Part shown: one piece after another, positions 16,292-24,401 of the stretch
How the letters are laid out: every line of letters starts with the position of its first letter
How positions within the stretch are numbered: the stretch's first letter is position 1
Source of the DNA: Deltaproteobacteria bacterium
GTDB taxonomy: Bacteria > Desulfobacterota > Desulfomonilia > Desulfomonilales > Desulfomonilaceae
Length of the DNA: 33,302 nucleotides
Direction: 5' to 3'
NCBI GenBank assembly: GCA_026388665.1
Contig: JAPLJJ010000209.1
Coordinates: 1-33,302 of the forward strand
The notes under the pieces: model-generated
Told to the model about the DNA's origin: nothing
Seen by the model: only the letters and a program-made list of their open reading frames with translations
Database searches by the model: none
Translations under genes and position numbers: made by a program

Positions 16292-17326
16292 ATGCTTTTT
16301 AATTTTATAGCTTCGAGGGTTTCAAAGGACTTAGCAATAGACCTTGGCACAGCCAACACCCTGGTCTATAGCCGTGGCGCAGGCATAGTGGTTGATGAGC
16401 CTTCTGTTGTCGCCATTCGAAAGAGAGACAAAAGAAGCTCAGAAGTTTGGGTTGGAGCGGACGCGAAAAAGATGATCGGCCGAGTGCCTGAATCAATAGA
16501 AGTTTATAGACCGCTAAGAGACGGGGTAATAGCTAATTTTGAAATTGCCAGTTTGATGCTAAAGTTTTTTATTCAGAAGGCGCATGGAAGAAAGGCTTTT
16601 GTTCGACCACGAGTAATAATTTCGGTCCCCTCGGGGGTAACCCCGGTAGAACGCCGAGCTGTTAGAGACGCTACATTAAATGCCGGCGCCGGAGAGGTCT
16701 TTGTCATTGAAGAAGCTATGGCAGCGGCCATGGGGGCAGGGCTACCGGTGACCGAACCAATGAGCAACATGATCGTAGACATTGGAGGCGGCACCACGGA
16801 AGTAGCGATAATAAGCCTAACCGGGGTCGTCTACAGTAATTCGACTAAAGTCGCTGGAGACAAGTTAGATACGGACATTTTGAATTTTGTCAGAAAAAAT
16901 TACAGCATGCTTATCGGTCCATCCACTGCAGAACAAATCAAGATGTTGATAGGTCGCGCTTACATTCAGAATGATGAAGAAGAGGAAATTGATGTTAAAG
17001 GCCGTGATCTTATGGATGGCATACCTAAGACCATCACTATAAATTCCAGTGAAATCACAATGGCCATAATGGATTCAGTGAACACAATAGTAGATAACGT
17101 TAAATCCGCGCTCGAACAATGCCCTCCGGAATTAGCGGCAGATATAATTGATACCGGAATAGTTTTGACTGGTGGAGGAGCATTATTAAAAAACCTGGAT
17201 TTAAGGGTGCGCCGCGAAATTGGCGTTCCCGTAGTCGTGCCTGACGATCCATTGACCACGGTTGTCAGGGGCGCCGGCATGATGTTGGATGATATCGAAC
17301 TCTTAAAAGAAATATCCAACAACTAG
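16292..17326 (+). CDS. mreB: Rod-shape determining actin-like protein MreB
   Basis: 344 residues, full length for MreB. Actin-fold nucleotide motifs are clear: phosphate 1 AIDLGTANTLVY (15-26), phosphate 2 MIVDIGGGTTEVA (about 162-174) and the adenosine motif IVLTGGGALLKNL near residue 290. A short N-terminal amphipathic stretch (MLFNFIASRVSKD) probably docks it to the inner membrane. MreB filaments organise lateral cell-wall synthesis, so the cell is likely a rod. The 126-nt gap after surA has no clear promoter, and the ribosome binding site is weak. mreC and mreD, which usually follow, are absent here; the next gene is convergent. Confidence 0.95.
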   Translation: MLFNFIASRVSKDLAIDLGTANTLVYSRGAGIVVDEPSVVAIRKRDKRSSEVWVGADAKKMIGRVPESIEVYRPLRDGVIANFEIASLMLKFFIQKAHGRKAFVRPRVIISVPSGVTPVERRAVRDATLNAGAGEVFVIEEAMAAAMGAGLPVTEPMSNMIVDIGGGTTEVAIISLTGVVYSNSTKVAGDKLDTDILNFVRKNYSMLIGPSTAEQIKMLIGRAYIQNDEEEEIDVKGRDLMDGIPKTITINSSEITMAIMDSVNTIVDNVKSALEQCPPELAADIIDTGIVLTGGGALLKNLDLRVRREIGVPVVVPDDPLTTVVRGAGMMLDDIELLKEISNN

Positions 17327-17373
17327 AGAACAACCCCTGCCTCAGGCTCTGATTCTTGTCCTATAGTATTCCC

Positions 17374-17904
17374 TCATGCCGTCACAGGGGTGGTCGAATG
17401 TATATTAATTTCTTCTGCCAAAGTCTTTTCCAATATTTGTTTGGCCTTTTCTACCTCTTCAACAGTACCGTGCGCAATAAGCAGGAATTTCTCGGCCTTT
17501 AACTGGGTTTCATATTTTATTATGCTGTCTTTGGGGATACCCACACTAAATAGGCCGGCGCCCAAAGCAGTCAGACCACCGACCGCCACGGCGCCCTCTA
17601 GAGCCGCTACAATCCAGCCCACTAAGGGACCCGCTACAACAACCGGACCAATACCCGGAACAAAAAAGAAAGCGGCGCCGAAAAGTAGACCCCACAATCC
17701 ACCCCAGAAAGCGCCTAATTTCCCCCACGATTTCATTCTATCACCGATTGTATAGTATCCGACCACGTGTTCTTCCGTGTGGTAATCCTTCCCCACTATC
17801 GAGAGCTTGTTCATGTCAAACCCGGCTTTCTGCAATTCCTTGACTGATTGTTCAGCCTCAGCATGACTCTTGTAAACACCGACAACCGAATTCTTGTCGT
17901 CCAT
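17374..17904 (-). CDS. YflT-type general stress protein with Gly-rich membrane segment
   Basis: 176 residues. The N-terminal part (about 6-45: VVGVYKSHAEAEQSVKELQ, then KLSIVGKDY) matches the YflT/general stress protein 17M domain. A central hydrophobic, glycine-rich stretch (about 61-125; GLWGLLFGAAFFF, GPVVVAGPLVGW) probably forms two membrane passes like a glycine zipper. A C-terminal alpha/beta part (FLLIAHGTVEEVEKAKQIL) resembles a ferredoxin-like half. GGGAGG sits upstream of the ATG. The function of the family is not established; it is linked to stress responses in Bacillus. It is separated from the ferredoxin gene by 108 nt, so it may have its own promoter. Confidence 0.65.
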   Translation of the reverse strand: MDDKNSVVGVYKSHAEAEQSVKELQKAGFDMNKLSIVGKDYHTEEHVVGYYTIGDRMKSWGKLGAFWGGLWGLLFGAAFFFVPGIGPVVVAGPLVGWIVAALEGAVAVGGLTALGAGLFSVGIPKDSIIKYETQLKAEKFLLIAHGTVEEVEKAKQILEKTLAEEINIHSTTPVTA

Positions 17905-18012
17905 TATTAGCCTCCCTCATACTAGAATTTCCGTGTTAAAATATTTCAGCAAAACATTTTGCCGACAACAGTATTATTTTACTACGAATGTGCCAAAAAT
18001 TCCCGGCTTTCT

Positions 18013-18198
18013 TCATGTTTCCCTGACCGTTACAGCATCTTCGGGACACTCAGCTACGCAGGCCTCGCAACCATTACAAAAGGTGGGGTTTTCAACCTCG
18101 ACCTCGTTGTCTTTAACTTCGAATACATTCTTCGGGCATATATTAACGCAAAAAAAACAATTCGTGCACTTGTTTCGGTCAATTGTAGGAAAGTACAT
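18013..18198 (-). CDS. 2[4Fe-4S] ferredoxin
   Basis: 61 residues with two complete cluster-binding sets: Cys11, 14, 17, 21 (CTNCFFCVNICP) and Cys41, 44, 47, 51 (CNGCEACVAECP). It is a small cytoplasmic low-potential electron carrier. It starts one base after the radical SAM gene stop. The ribosome binding site lies inside that gene's last codons (GGAAAGGG), so the two are coupled. The obvious inference is that it supplies the electron for reductive cleavage of S-adenosylmethionine by the upstream enzyme. Confidence 0.9.
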   Translation of the reverse strand: MYFPTIDRNKCTNCFFCVNICPKNVFEVKDNEVEVENPTFCNGCEACVAECPEDAVTVRET

Positions 18199-18199
18199 T

Positions 18200-19879
18200 C
18201 TAGGAGCCCTTTCCTAAATCTATGGCTTTATCGAAAATAGATCTCAGGACTTTTTTACTGACACCATGATCTACTACGTCCCATGGAAAGATTTCGTCAG
18301 GTTCTCTTAAACGCTGAGCATAAAATATAGCGCCTGGGTTGTCCCCTGAAAACGACGATGGTCCTAATTTTCCCCCTGTAGCTATTCTTATTAAAGAATT
18401 CGCTATCCTACGGTCAGCCCTGCTCAAAATTGCCTGAACTTCGGAACCACGAGTAGATTCGTGTCGCACTACCACATTTTTTACGCCACGCAGGCCATCA
18501 TAGATAATGCGTATCCGATGCTCCCATTCCTTGCGTGGCTTTGCGTCGCTCCATTGAAACGGTGTCCAGGGCTTAGGAACAAATGCGTTGACCTGAACCC
18601 CAATTCGACCGATTTTACCCTTTTTACGAGAAGCGTTAACGAATACCTCACGGGCCTTAAGCACAAACTCAACTATCTCTTTAACATCCTCGTCCGTTTC
18701 GGTGGGCAAACCGATCATGAAATAAAATCTGATGTTCGGTAAGCCCTCTGTCACCAATTTTTCGACTAATTCAAGAAACCTCTCCGATGGTATCTCTTTC
18801 CCTATAACTCTTTTCAAACCCTTTGACACCACTTCAGGAGCCAATGTCGCCGTTTTCTGGCCTGATTCCACAATTAACTTTATTATCTGGTCGGTTAAAC
18901 CCTCCGGCCTTATTGAAGAGAGAGAAAATTTCCCACCCCGGTTCACAATGTCGTTCAAAATGGCTGGCAGTTCCGGATGAGAAGCCAAATCCGAGCCGAC
19001 AAGGCCGATTGTTTTTCTGGTTTTTATGGCTTCTTCGAGGCTGTCTCGAAACTTGGCATATTCAAAATGCCGGACAGGAAGATGAATCCAACCTCCGGAA
19101 CAAAATCTACAACCTCTGCCGCATCCACGGTTAACCTCAATGAGAAACGCATTCCTGAACTCTGTCTGTTGATCCTCGATCATGGCCATTGGCGGAACCT
19201 CGTAGGTCGATAATCTCTTTACAGACTTAATTCTTTCAGGAAATCCCGGCAAAGGACTTATCAGGCTTATGACCCCGTCGTCTTTGTATTCAAACTTGTA
19301 GGCATCCGGGACATACACACCCTGCATAGCTCTAAAATTCTTGAAAAATTCCTTACGATCTTTCCCTGCCGTTTTCGATTCCTTGAAATCTCTAATTATA
19401 CTCCAAAGGCCATCCGGTTCATCGACATCATCTACAATTTCACCAATAAAAACTAGGTCCAGAAAATCCGCTAACGCTTCGGGGTTCATAGTTACCGACA
19501 CGCCGCCTGCCAGGACCAAAGGATCCGACAATCCCCTGTCCCGGCGAAGAGGAGGAATTCCAGCGCTAATCAATAGCTTCGGCGCCATCGGGTAATCATT
19601 TTCAAATGGGATACTGAAGGCGATTATTGGGAAATTTCTTAGCGGGATTTGGTTTTCTTCGGAAACCGGAATTATTGAGCCGGCCGGTTGTTTCAAGAAT
19701 TCCTCTGTAACAAAGAACCGTTCAGGGGAAAAAGCACTTGATTCTTGAAGTTTGTTCCACAGGAATTGAAATCCTAGATTACTCAGTCCAACCTGGCGCG
19801 AATTCGGAAAAACAAGCGCTACTGGTAAATAACGACCGCTTTTTTTGAAACTGGGCCTCTTTTTGAATTTTTGGCGCAT
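18200..19879 (-). CDS. Radical SAM protein with B12-binding-like N-terminal domain
   Basis: 559 residues. The core has the CxxxCxxC cluster motif as RGCGRGCRFC (Cys253, 257, 260). A TIM-barrel continuation follows, with IGLVGSDLASHPE, SSIRPEGLT, TLAPEVVSKGLK and IRFYFMIGLPTETDEDV. The N-terminal 165 residues look like the Rossmann domain of B12-dependent radical SAM enzymes (PNSRQVGLSNLGFQFLW, LVLAGGVSVTMNPE, FIGEI). The DxHxxG cobalamin lower-ligand motif is not visible, so cobalamin binding is doubtful or base-off. It resembles uncharacterised radical SAM families found beside ribosome and tRNA genes. The substrate is unknown. It is coupled to a ferredoxin gene and lies downstream of ftsZ past a hairpin. 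Confidence 0.8.
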   Translation of the reverse strand: MRQKFKKRPSFKKSGRYLPVALVFPNSRQVGLSNLGFQFLWNKLQESSAFSPERFFVTEEFLKQPAGSIIPVSEENQIPLRNFPIIAFSIPFENDYPMAPKLLISAGIPPLRRDRGLSDPLVLAGGVSVTMNPEALADFLDLVFIGEIVDDVDEPDGLWSIIRDFKESKTAGKDRKEFFKNFRAMQGVYVPDAYKFEYKDDGVISLISPLPGFPERIKSVKRLSTYEVPPMAMIEDQQTEFRNAFLIEVNRGCGRGCRFCSGGWIHLPVRHFEYAKFRDSLEEAIKTRKTIGLVGSDLASHPELPAILNDIVNRGGKFSLSSIRPEGLTDQIIKLIVESGQKTATLAPEVVSKGLKRVIGKEIPSERFLELVEKLVTEGLPNIRFYFMIGLPTETDEDVKEIVEFVLKAREVFVNASRKKGKIGRIGVQVNAFVPKPWTPFQWSDAKPRKEWEHRIRIIYDGLRGVKNVVVRHESTRGSEVQAILSRADRRIANSLIRIATGGKLGPSSFSGDNPGAIFYAQRLREPDEIFPWDVVDHGVSKKVLRSIFDKAIDLGKGS

Positions 19880-19938
19880 TTGGAAACACTGAGAACTGTA
19901 AGGCTAAATGAAATTTCTTTAAGAAGAGAGTTATATAA

Positions 19939-19969
19939 GGGTCAGGGGGAAGACGTGTCCCCCTGACTC
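19939..19969 (-). terminator. Strong hairpin after ftsZ
   Basis: GTCAGGGGG (19941-19949) and CCCCCTGAC (19959-19967) form a perfect 9-bp GC-rich stem, extendable to 11 bp with one G-T pair, around a 9-nt loop. On the minus strand it falls between the end of ftsZ and the radical SAM gene, followed by CCTTATATAAC, a poor U-tract. It probably ends or attenuates the dcw transcript. Confidence 0.55.
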
Positions 19970-19991
19970 GCAAGAAATAGTTATTGAGAAA

Positions 19992-21206
19992 TTATTCGGC
20001 ATGTTTTCGCAAGAAGGTAGGAATATCAAGATCTTCTTCGGCCTCAAGAGAGAAATCATCCACAAGATTTAGGTGTCGGCTACCCTTTTCTCTCTGACTT
20101 TTTCTAATGAAGGCTGGAATTTGGGAGTCCCTGGGTTCGCTCGGAATTATGGTTCTAGCTACCGGCCGATCTATTTTGGAATCATCAATAGCCTGAGTGG
20201 CATTTTTACCAAAAATCAATGAATCCGATTTGTCGATCAAGCCGCTTTCGCTTCTACTAAAGCCTGTAGCGATTACCGTAACATTGACCGCATCCCCCAT
20301 GTCTTCATCTATTACAGCCCCAAAGATTATGTTCGCGTCATCATGCGCTTCATTCTGAATTATGGACACCGCGTCATTGATCTCAGTTAGAGACATGTTC
20401 GCTGAGCCGGTAATGTTGATCAAAACCCCTCGAGCGCCGGACATGGAAACATCTTCGAGCAACGGACTATTGATTGCCATCCTAGTAGCTTCTTCAATTC
20501 GTCCATCTCCTGTGGCCGAACCAGTTCCCATTAACGCGACACCCTTTTCCTGCATAATGGTTTTGACATCGGCAAAATCCAGGTTGATCAAACCATTAAC
20601 GGTCACCAAATCAGAAATTCCTCTCACACCCTGCATAAGGACGTCGTCCGCTCTCCTGAAAGCTTCCAGAAAAGAGATGTCTTTTTTGAGCGAAAGCAAT
20701 CGTTGATTTGGAATAATAATTAATGTGTCAACCTCCCGTCGAAGAATCTCTATACCTTCTTCGGCCTGGCGCATTCGTCTTTTGCCTTCGAAAATAAACG
20801 GTTTGGTGACCACCGCCACCGTCAGAGCGCCCACCTCTTGTCTGGCGATCCTGGCTATTATAGGAGCAGCGCCTGTGCCTGTGCCACCACCAAGCCCGGT
20901 TGTTATAAAGGCCATATCAGAGCCTTCCAGAGCATCTCTGATGCCTTCGTAGTCTTCATTCGCCGCTATTCGGCCAATCTCCGGATCCGCTCCAGCTCCA
21001 AGTCCTCTTGTTTGCTGTTTGCCAATCTGTAACTTTAGCGGAGCCAGGTTGTACTGGAGAGCTTGAGCGTCTGTGTTGGCCGCAAGGAATTCAACTCCAC
21101 TTAAACCGGCGCGTATCATGTTATTAACGGCGTTGCCGCCACCGCCGCCAACTCCCACAACCCTTATTAATGCGCTACGGTTAGATTCTATTTCAAAATC
21201 CAGCAT
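19992..21206 (-). CDS. ftsZ: Cell division GTPase FtsZ
   Basis: 404 residues. The tubulin signature GGGTGTG is at 106-112, and the N-terminal Rossmann loop [14 protein letters not shown] is at 17-30. The T7 catalytic loop is seen as [13 protein letters not shown] variable linker leads to the C-terminal peptide [13 protein letters not shown], which binds FtsA. An extra, similar segment IPAFIRK (363-369) lies in the linker. FtsZ polymerises into the Z-ring. The start ATG 21206 has AGGAGG 9 nt upstream; the frame is open 23 codons further but that is not plausible as protein. It is the last gene of the dcw cluster, 187 nt after ftsA, a gap that may hold its own promoter, though none is clear. 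Confidence 0.96.
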   Translation of the reverse strand: MLDFEIESNRSALIRVVGVGGGGGNAVNNMIRAGLSGVEFLAANTDAQALQYNLAPLKLQIGKQQTRGLGAGADPEIGRIAANEDYEGIRDALEGSDMAFITTGLGGGTGTGAAPIIARIARQEVGALTVAVVTKPFIFEGKRRMRQAEEGIEILRREVDTLIIIPNQRLLSLKKDISFLEAFRRADDVLMQGVRGISDLVTVNGLINLDFADVKTIMQEKGVALMGTGSATGDGRIEEATRMAINSPLLEDVSMSGARGVLINITGSANMSLTEINDAVSIIQNEAHDDANIIFGAVIDEDMGDAVNVTVIATGFSRSESGLIDKSDSLIFGKNATQAIDDSKIDRPVARTIIPSEPRDSQIPAFIRKSQREKGSRHLNLVDDFSLEAEEDLDIPTFLRKHAE

Positions 21207-21393
21207 AAGCCGGCGCCTCCTGTAGTTAAAATCAACCAAGCCCTTCCAAACCGTTTTATTACCTTCTAATCCCAAAAAACTCTAAAAATGTTGTCTTGAA
21301 CCCGATATGACAGAGCCCAGTCAGGACGCTCTAAACCGGAACTCGCATACCACGAGCGGCAAATTTTCGCCAGAAAATTAATGTCCGTAAAGC

Positions 21394-22626
21394 CTAAAAA
21401 GCTTCAACGAACCACCTTTTCATTCTTTCAAATACCCGGCCAAAAACTTTGCCGGAATCATAACCGGCGCTTAAATCAGCGCAGCCATGCCGTGCTCCCC
21501 AGAGAACCAGCCCAACTCCAGTGGCATAAACCGGGGAATTCACAACATCCACCAATCCACTCACCCCGGTCGGGTAACCCAACCTCACCGGCATGTCGAA
21601 AAGTTGTTCCGCCAGTTCCTCTATACCTTGAATCGCCACGCTGCCACCCGTAAGCACTATTCCGGACGCGACGGAACGAAGCATGTTGTATTTGTCCAGC
21701 TCTCTCCTGACCAAGCCTATGATTTCTTCCAGGCGTGGCTCCGTAATTTCGGCCAGAACAGATCTAGCCAATACCCGGGGCTGACGACCTCCTACACCAG
21801 GCACATGTATTGTCTCGTCGCGGTTTACAAGAGTTGCCAGAGCACAGCCATAGCGTTTCTTGATTTTCTCTGCCTCTCCTGTTGGAGTCCTTAACCCGAC
21901 TGCAATATCGTTTGTCAGTTGATCGCCCCCTACAGGGATAACCGCAGTGTGCTGAATCGCTCCCTCAATGAACACCGCTATGTCTGTCGTGCCGCCCCCA
22001 ATGTCAATTAATGCGACTCCTAACTCTTTTTCATCTGAGGACAGCACGGCTTCAGAAGCGGCCATCTGCTGCAATATCAAATCATTCACCGTGAGTCCGC
22101 TTCTATGAGCGCATCTAACAATATTTTGAGCTGCTGAAACAGCGCCGGTTATTATATGCACTTTGGCTTCGAGACGTACACCGGCCATTCCGACAGGCTC
22201 TCTTATCCCACCCTGATCATCAACCATGAATTCTTGGGGTAGAATATGAATGACTTCTCGATCCAGCGGTATGGCCACAGCTCGCGCCGCATCGATAACC
22301 CTGGAAACTTCCTGAGGCGTGACTTCGCGGTTCTTTATGGCTATCACTCCGTGAGAGTTGATACCTTTTATGTGGCCACCGGAAATTCCGGCGAATACAC
22401 TCTCCGAACGTCGTCCGGCCATTAGTTCAGCGTCATCGATAGCCTTCTTTATGCTCGAAACCGTATGATCTATGTTAACAACAACGCCGCGCCGTAAACC
22501 TCGAGACGGAGATGTTCCCACTCCTATGATATCCACTACGCCATCCGCGTTTAATTCTCCGATGATGGCGCATATTTTTGTGGTCCCTACATCCAGGCCA
22601 CAAATGATATTATCGCTTCTTGACAT
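21394..22626 (-). CDS. ftsA: Cell division protein FtsA
   Basis: 410 residues of the actin/Hsp70 superfamily. ATP-binding segments are GLDVGTTKICAII near the N-terminus, VALIDIGGGTTDIAVF in the middle and GIVLTGGSVAIQGI near residue 325. The family 1C subdomain lies between. The C-terminal tail VFGRVFERMKRWFVEAF is the amphipathic membrane-targeting helix. FtsA tethers FtsZ filaments to the inner membrane and recruits later divisome proteins. The start is ATG 22626, just 4 nt after the ftsQ stop, with an AGGGG ribosome binding site. A longer frame to 22683 lies within ftsQ and lacks conserved sequence. Confidence 0.95.
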   Translation of the reverse strand: MSRSDNIICGLDVGTTKICAIIGELNADGVVDIIGVGTSPSRGLRRGVVVNIDHTVSSIKKAIDDAELMAGRRSESVFAGISGGHIKGINSHGVIAIKNREVTPQEVSRVIDAARAVAIPLDREVIHILPQEFMVDDQGGIREPVGMAGVRLEAKVHIITGAVSAAQNIVRCAHRSGLTVNDLILQQMAASEAVLSSDEKELGVALIDIGGGTTDIAVFIEGAIQHTAVIPVGGDQLTNDIAVGLRTPTGEAEKIKKRYGCALATLVNRDETIHVPGVGGRQPRVLARSVLAEITEPRLEEIIGLVRRELDKYNMLRSVASGIVLTGGSVAIQGIEELAEQLFDMPVRLGYPTGVSGLVDVVNSPVYATGVGLVLWGARHGCADLSAGYDSGKVFGRVFERMKRWFVEAF

Positions 22627-22630
22627 TTTT

Positions 22631-23470
22631 CTACCCCTGCAGAAGCGGATCTTCAGAAGACCGAACAATGGCTCGATCTTCAAAATCCAGGTTTATTATC
22701 CGCGCGTTATGCCACTGACCCCTGTTTGAAAGAAATTTTCTTAGCCGCTCGTATCTCGCTATCTTCGTCTCAAAATCGCTACGTCCAAAAACAAGTATCT
22801 GACCGGATTTCATTTTCAGTGTCAGTCCATCTTCAGGACTGATGTTCATTTCTCTAACATTGGTGAGGTTAAATTCCGAATCATTTCGGTCCAGCAGCTC
22901 AGTCAATTTCAGCCCGGATCGTAATGATTCTTGAACCTCTTCAGGTTTTGAACGCAGCTCATCAGGTTCAATCCCCGTGAATAGAGGAAGATCAACAGGA
23001 TCTCCAGGTAGGGCCCGTGTAAAGATTTTCGCGTTTTCATCAATATAATAAAGTTTGTCACTGGCCACGATACCTCTGGGTACCCTCTCTTCAATTTCAA
23101 TGAGCAATTGCCCCGGAAATTTTCTATATAACGAACCGGAACGAATCCAAGGATGGCGGCGCAACCTCTCACTAATTGTCTCAAGGTCAATACTCAACAG
23201 ATTGATCCCGGTTTCAATGTTTGCCGCTTCAATAACCTCCTCTGCGGAAAGACGACGATTCCCGTAAACATCAACTTTGTTCAAATTGAAATACGAAGAT
23301 CTAATAACAACAAGGTAGCTCAATAGACAGGCCATTAAGATATCCAGACAAATTCCTGTCCAGAATAATGTTTTCAGTACGACCCGATTCCAGGGCAGCC
23401 TCTGTTTTGAATTATCTGACCCTGAGATCTCGGTCGATTGTAAATTTATCGATGCGCTATTTTCAGACAT
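22631..23470 (-). CDS. ftsQ: Cell division protein FtsQ
   Basis: 279 residues. A cytosolic N-terminus is followed by one membrane span (about 31-55). A POTRA domain follows (about 62-130) with FNLNKVDVYGNRRLSAEEV, RLRRHPWIRSGSLYRKFPG and the LLIEIEERVPRGI strand. The FtsQ beta domain ends near YERLRKFL and the NLDFEDRAIV strand. FtsQ links FtsA/FtsZ to FtsB, FtsL and septal synthesis. The start overlaps the murB stop by 8 nt, and the stop precedes ftsA by 4 nt. ddl, often placed between murB and ftsQ, is missing. Confidence 0.92.
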   Translation of the reverse strand: MSENSASINLQSTEISGSDNSKQRLPWNRVVLKTLFWTGICLDILMACLLSYLVVIRSSYFNLNKVDVYGNRRLSAEEVIEAANIETGINLLSIDLETISERLRRHPWIRSGSLYRKFPGQLLIEIEERVPRGIVASDKLYYIDENAKIFTRALPGDPVDLPLFTGIEPDELRSKPEEVQESLRSGLKLTELLDRNDSEFNLTNVREMNISPEDGLTLKMKSGQILVFGRSDFETKIARYERLRKFLSNRGQWHNARIINLDFEDRAIVRSSEDPLLQG

Positions 23471-24401
23471 GATCTTCGCTCGACTTTACATGTCGTATTT
23501 CCAGTTCAAGGACGACACCGGTTTCTTTTTGAGCCGCTTCGACGATTTTATTTATCAAAAACAAGATATCTCTAGCCTTAGCTTTATTTCTGTTAATGAT
23601 GAAATTCGCGTGAACCTTTGAAACTTCAGCTCCTCCACAACTTGTACCCTTGAAACCGAGTTTTTCTATTAAAGCTCCAGCCGGTATATCCGTAGCAGGG
23701 TTCTTGAAAACACAACCGGCATTTGGGTATCCGCGAGGCTGGGTCAATCTACGCCGTGTTTTGACTTCCTGTAATTTTCGTTCTATTTCGTTTGAGTCGG
23801 CTGGATAAAGCTCAAAAGATGCCTGTAAAACCGCTGAATCCGGTGGCAGGTTACAGAATCTGTAACCATACTCAAAATCACCTTTTTTCAGTTCTGTTGT
23901 TTTACCATCCGTATTGACCAGTTCCAGTTTTGTCGTCAAATCAGCCACAGACAATCCGCTCGCTCCTGCGTTACAGGCTACGGCTCCTCCTACGGAACCC
24001 GGAATACCCCACAGTGATTCCATTCCCGTCAAGCCAAGGCGGCACGCCCGAGAAACAACTAGCGGCAACGGAGTTCCAGCCTGTGCGGTGATCCGTGTCA
24101 AACCTGAACCATTGCGCTCAACACTCAGCCTTTTCATTCGAAGTGGAGTCACAACTAGCCCGCGAAAACCGTTATCGTCGAACAACACATTTGTGCCGCT
24201 GCCTAGCACGAAATATCTAATACCTTCATCTTTGACAAAGGAGAGCAAACGAGCAAAAGATACAGGTTCTCTAGGGAACGCAACTACATCAGCAGGACCT
24301 CCTACTCGGAATGAGGTCAAGTTTTTCAGAGGAACCCCTCTTAATGGAGGAGTTTCAAGGATAGAGCTAATCTGCTCAATTTGGGTTTCGCTAATTTTCA
24401 A
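23463..24401 (-). CDS. murB: UDP-N-acetylenolpyruvoylglucosamine reductase MurB
   Basis: 312 residues, the size of short (type II) MurB. FAD-binding motifs are FRVGGPAD (31-38), GSGTNVLF (67-74) and WGIPGSVGGAVACNAGA (131-147). The proton-donor position, Ser229 in E. coli, is Cys230 here (NAGCVFKNP), a substitution compatible with activity. The C-terminal catalytic Glu is in LELEIR. It reduces the enolpyruvyl group to make UDP-MurNAc with NADPH. The start is taken as TTG 24401, because AAAGGTG sits 6 nt upstream. GTG 24410 would have almost no spacing. Either way it overlaps the end of murC. Confidence 0.93.
   Translation of the reverse strand: MKISETQIEQISSILETPPLRGVPLKNLTSFRVGGPADVVAFPREPVSFARLLSFVKDEGIRYFVLGSGTNVLFDDNGFRGLVVTPLRMKRLSVERNGSGLTRITAQAGTPLPLVVSRACRLGLTGMESLWGIPGSVGGAVACNAGASGLSVADLTTKLELVNTDGKTTELKKGDFEYGYRFCNLPPDSAVLQASFELYPADSNEIERKLQEVKTRRRLTQPRGYPNAGCVFKNPATDIPAGALIEKLGFKGTSCGGAEVSKVHANFIINRNKAKARDILFLINKIVEAAQKETGVVLELEIRHVKSSEDHV

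Noticed and set aside
17333-17391. Inverted repeat ACCCCTG/CAGGGGT between mreB and the stress-protein gene as a terminator
   Set aside because: The arms are 45 nt apart and there is no T-tract; one arm lies inside the neighbouring coding region.
17949-17962. Symmetric GCAAAACATTTTGC after the ferredoxin gene as a terminator
   Set aside because: The possible loop is only two bases and there is no T-tract; it may be a chance palindrome or an operator, with no further support.
20362-20706. 114-codon open frame on the plus strand within ftsZ
   Set aside because: It mirrors the conserved ftsZ coding sequence and has no independent support.
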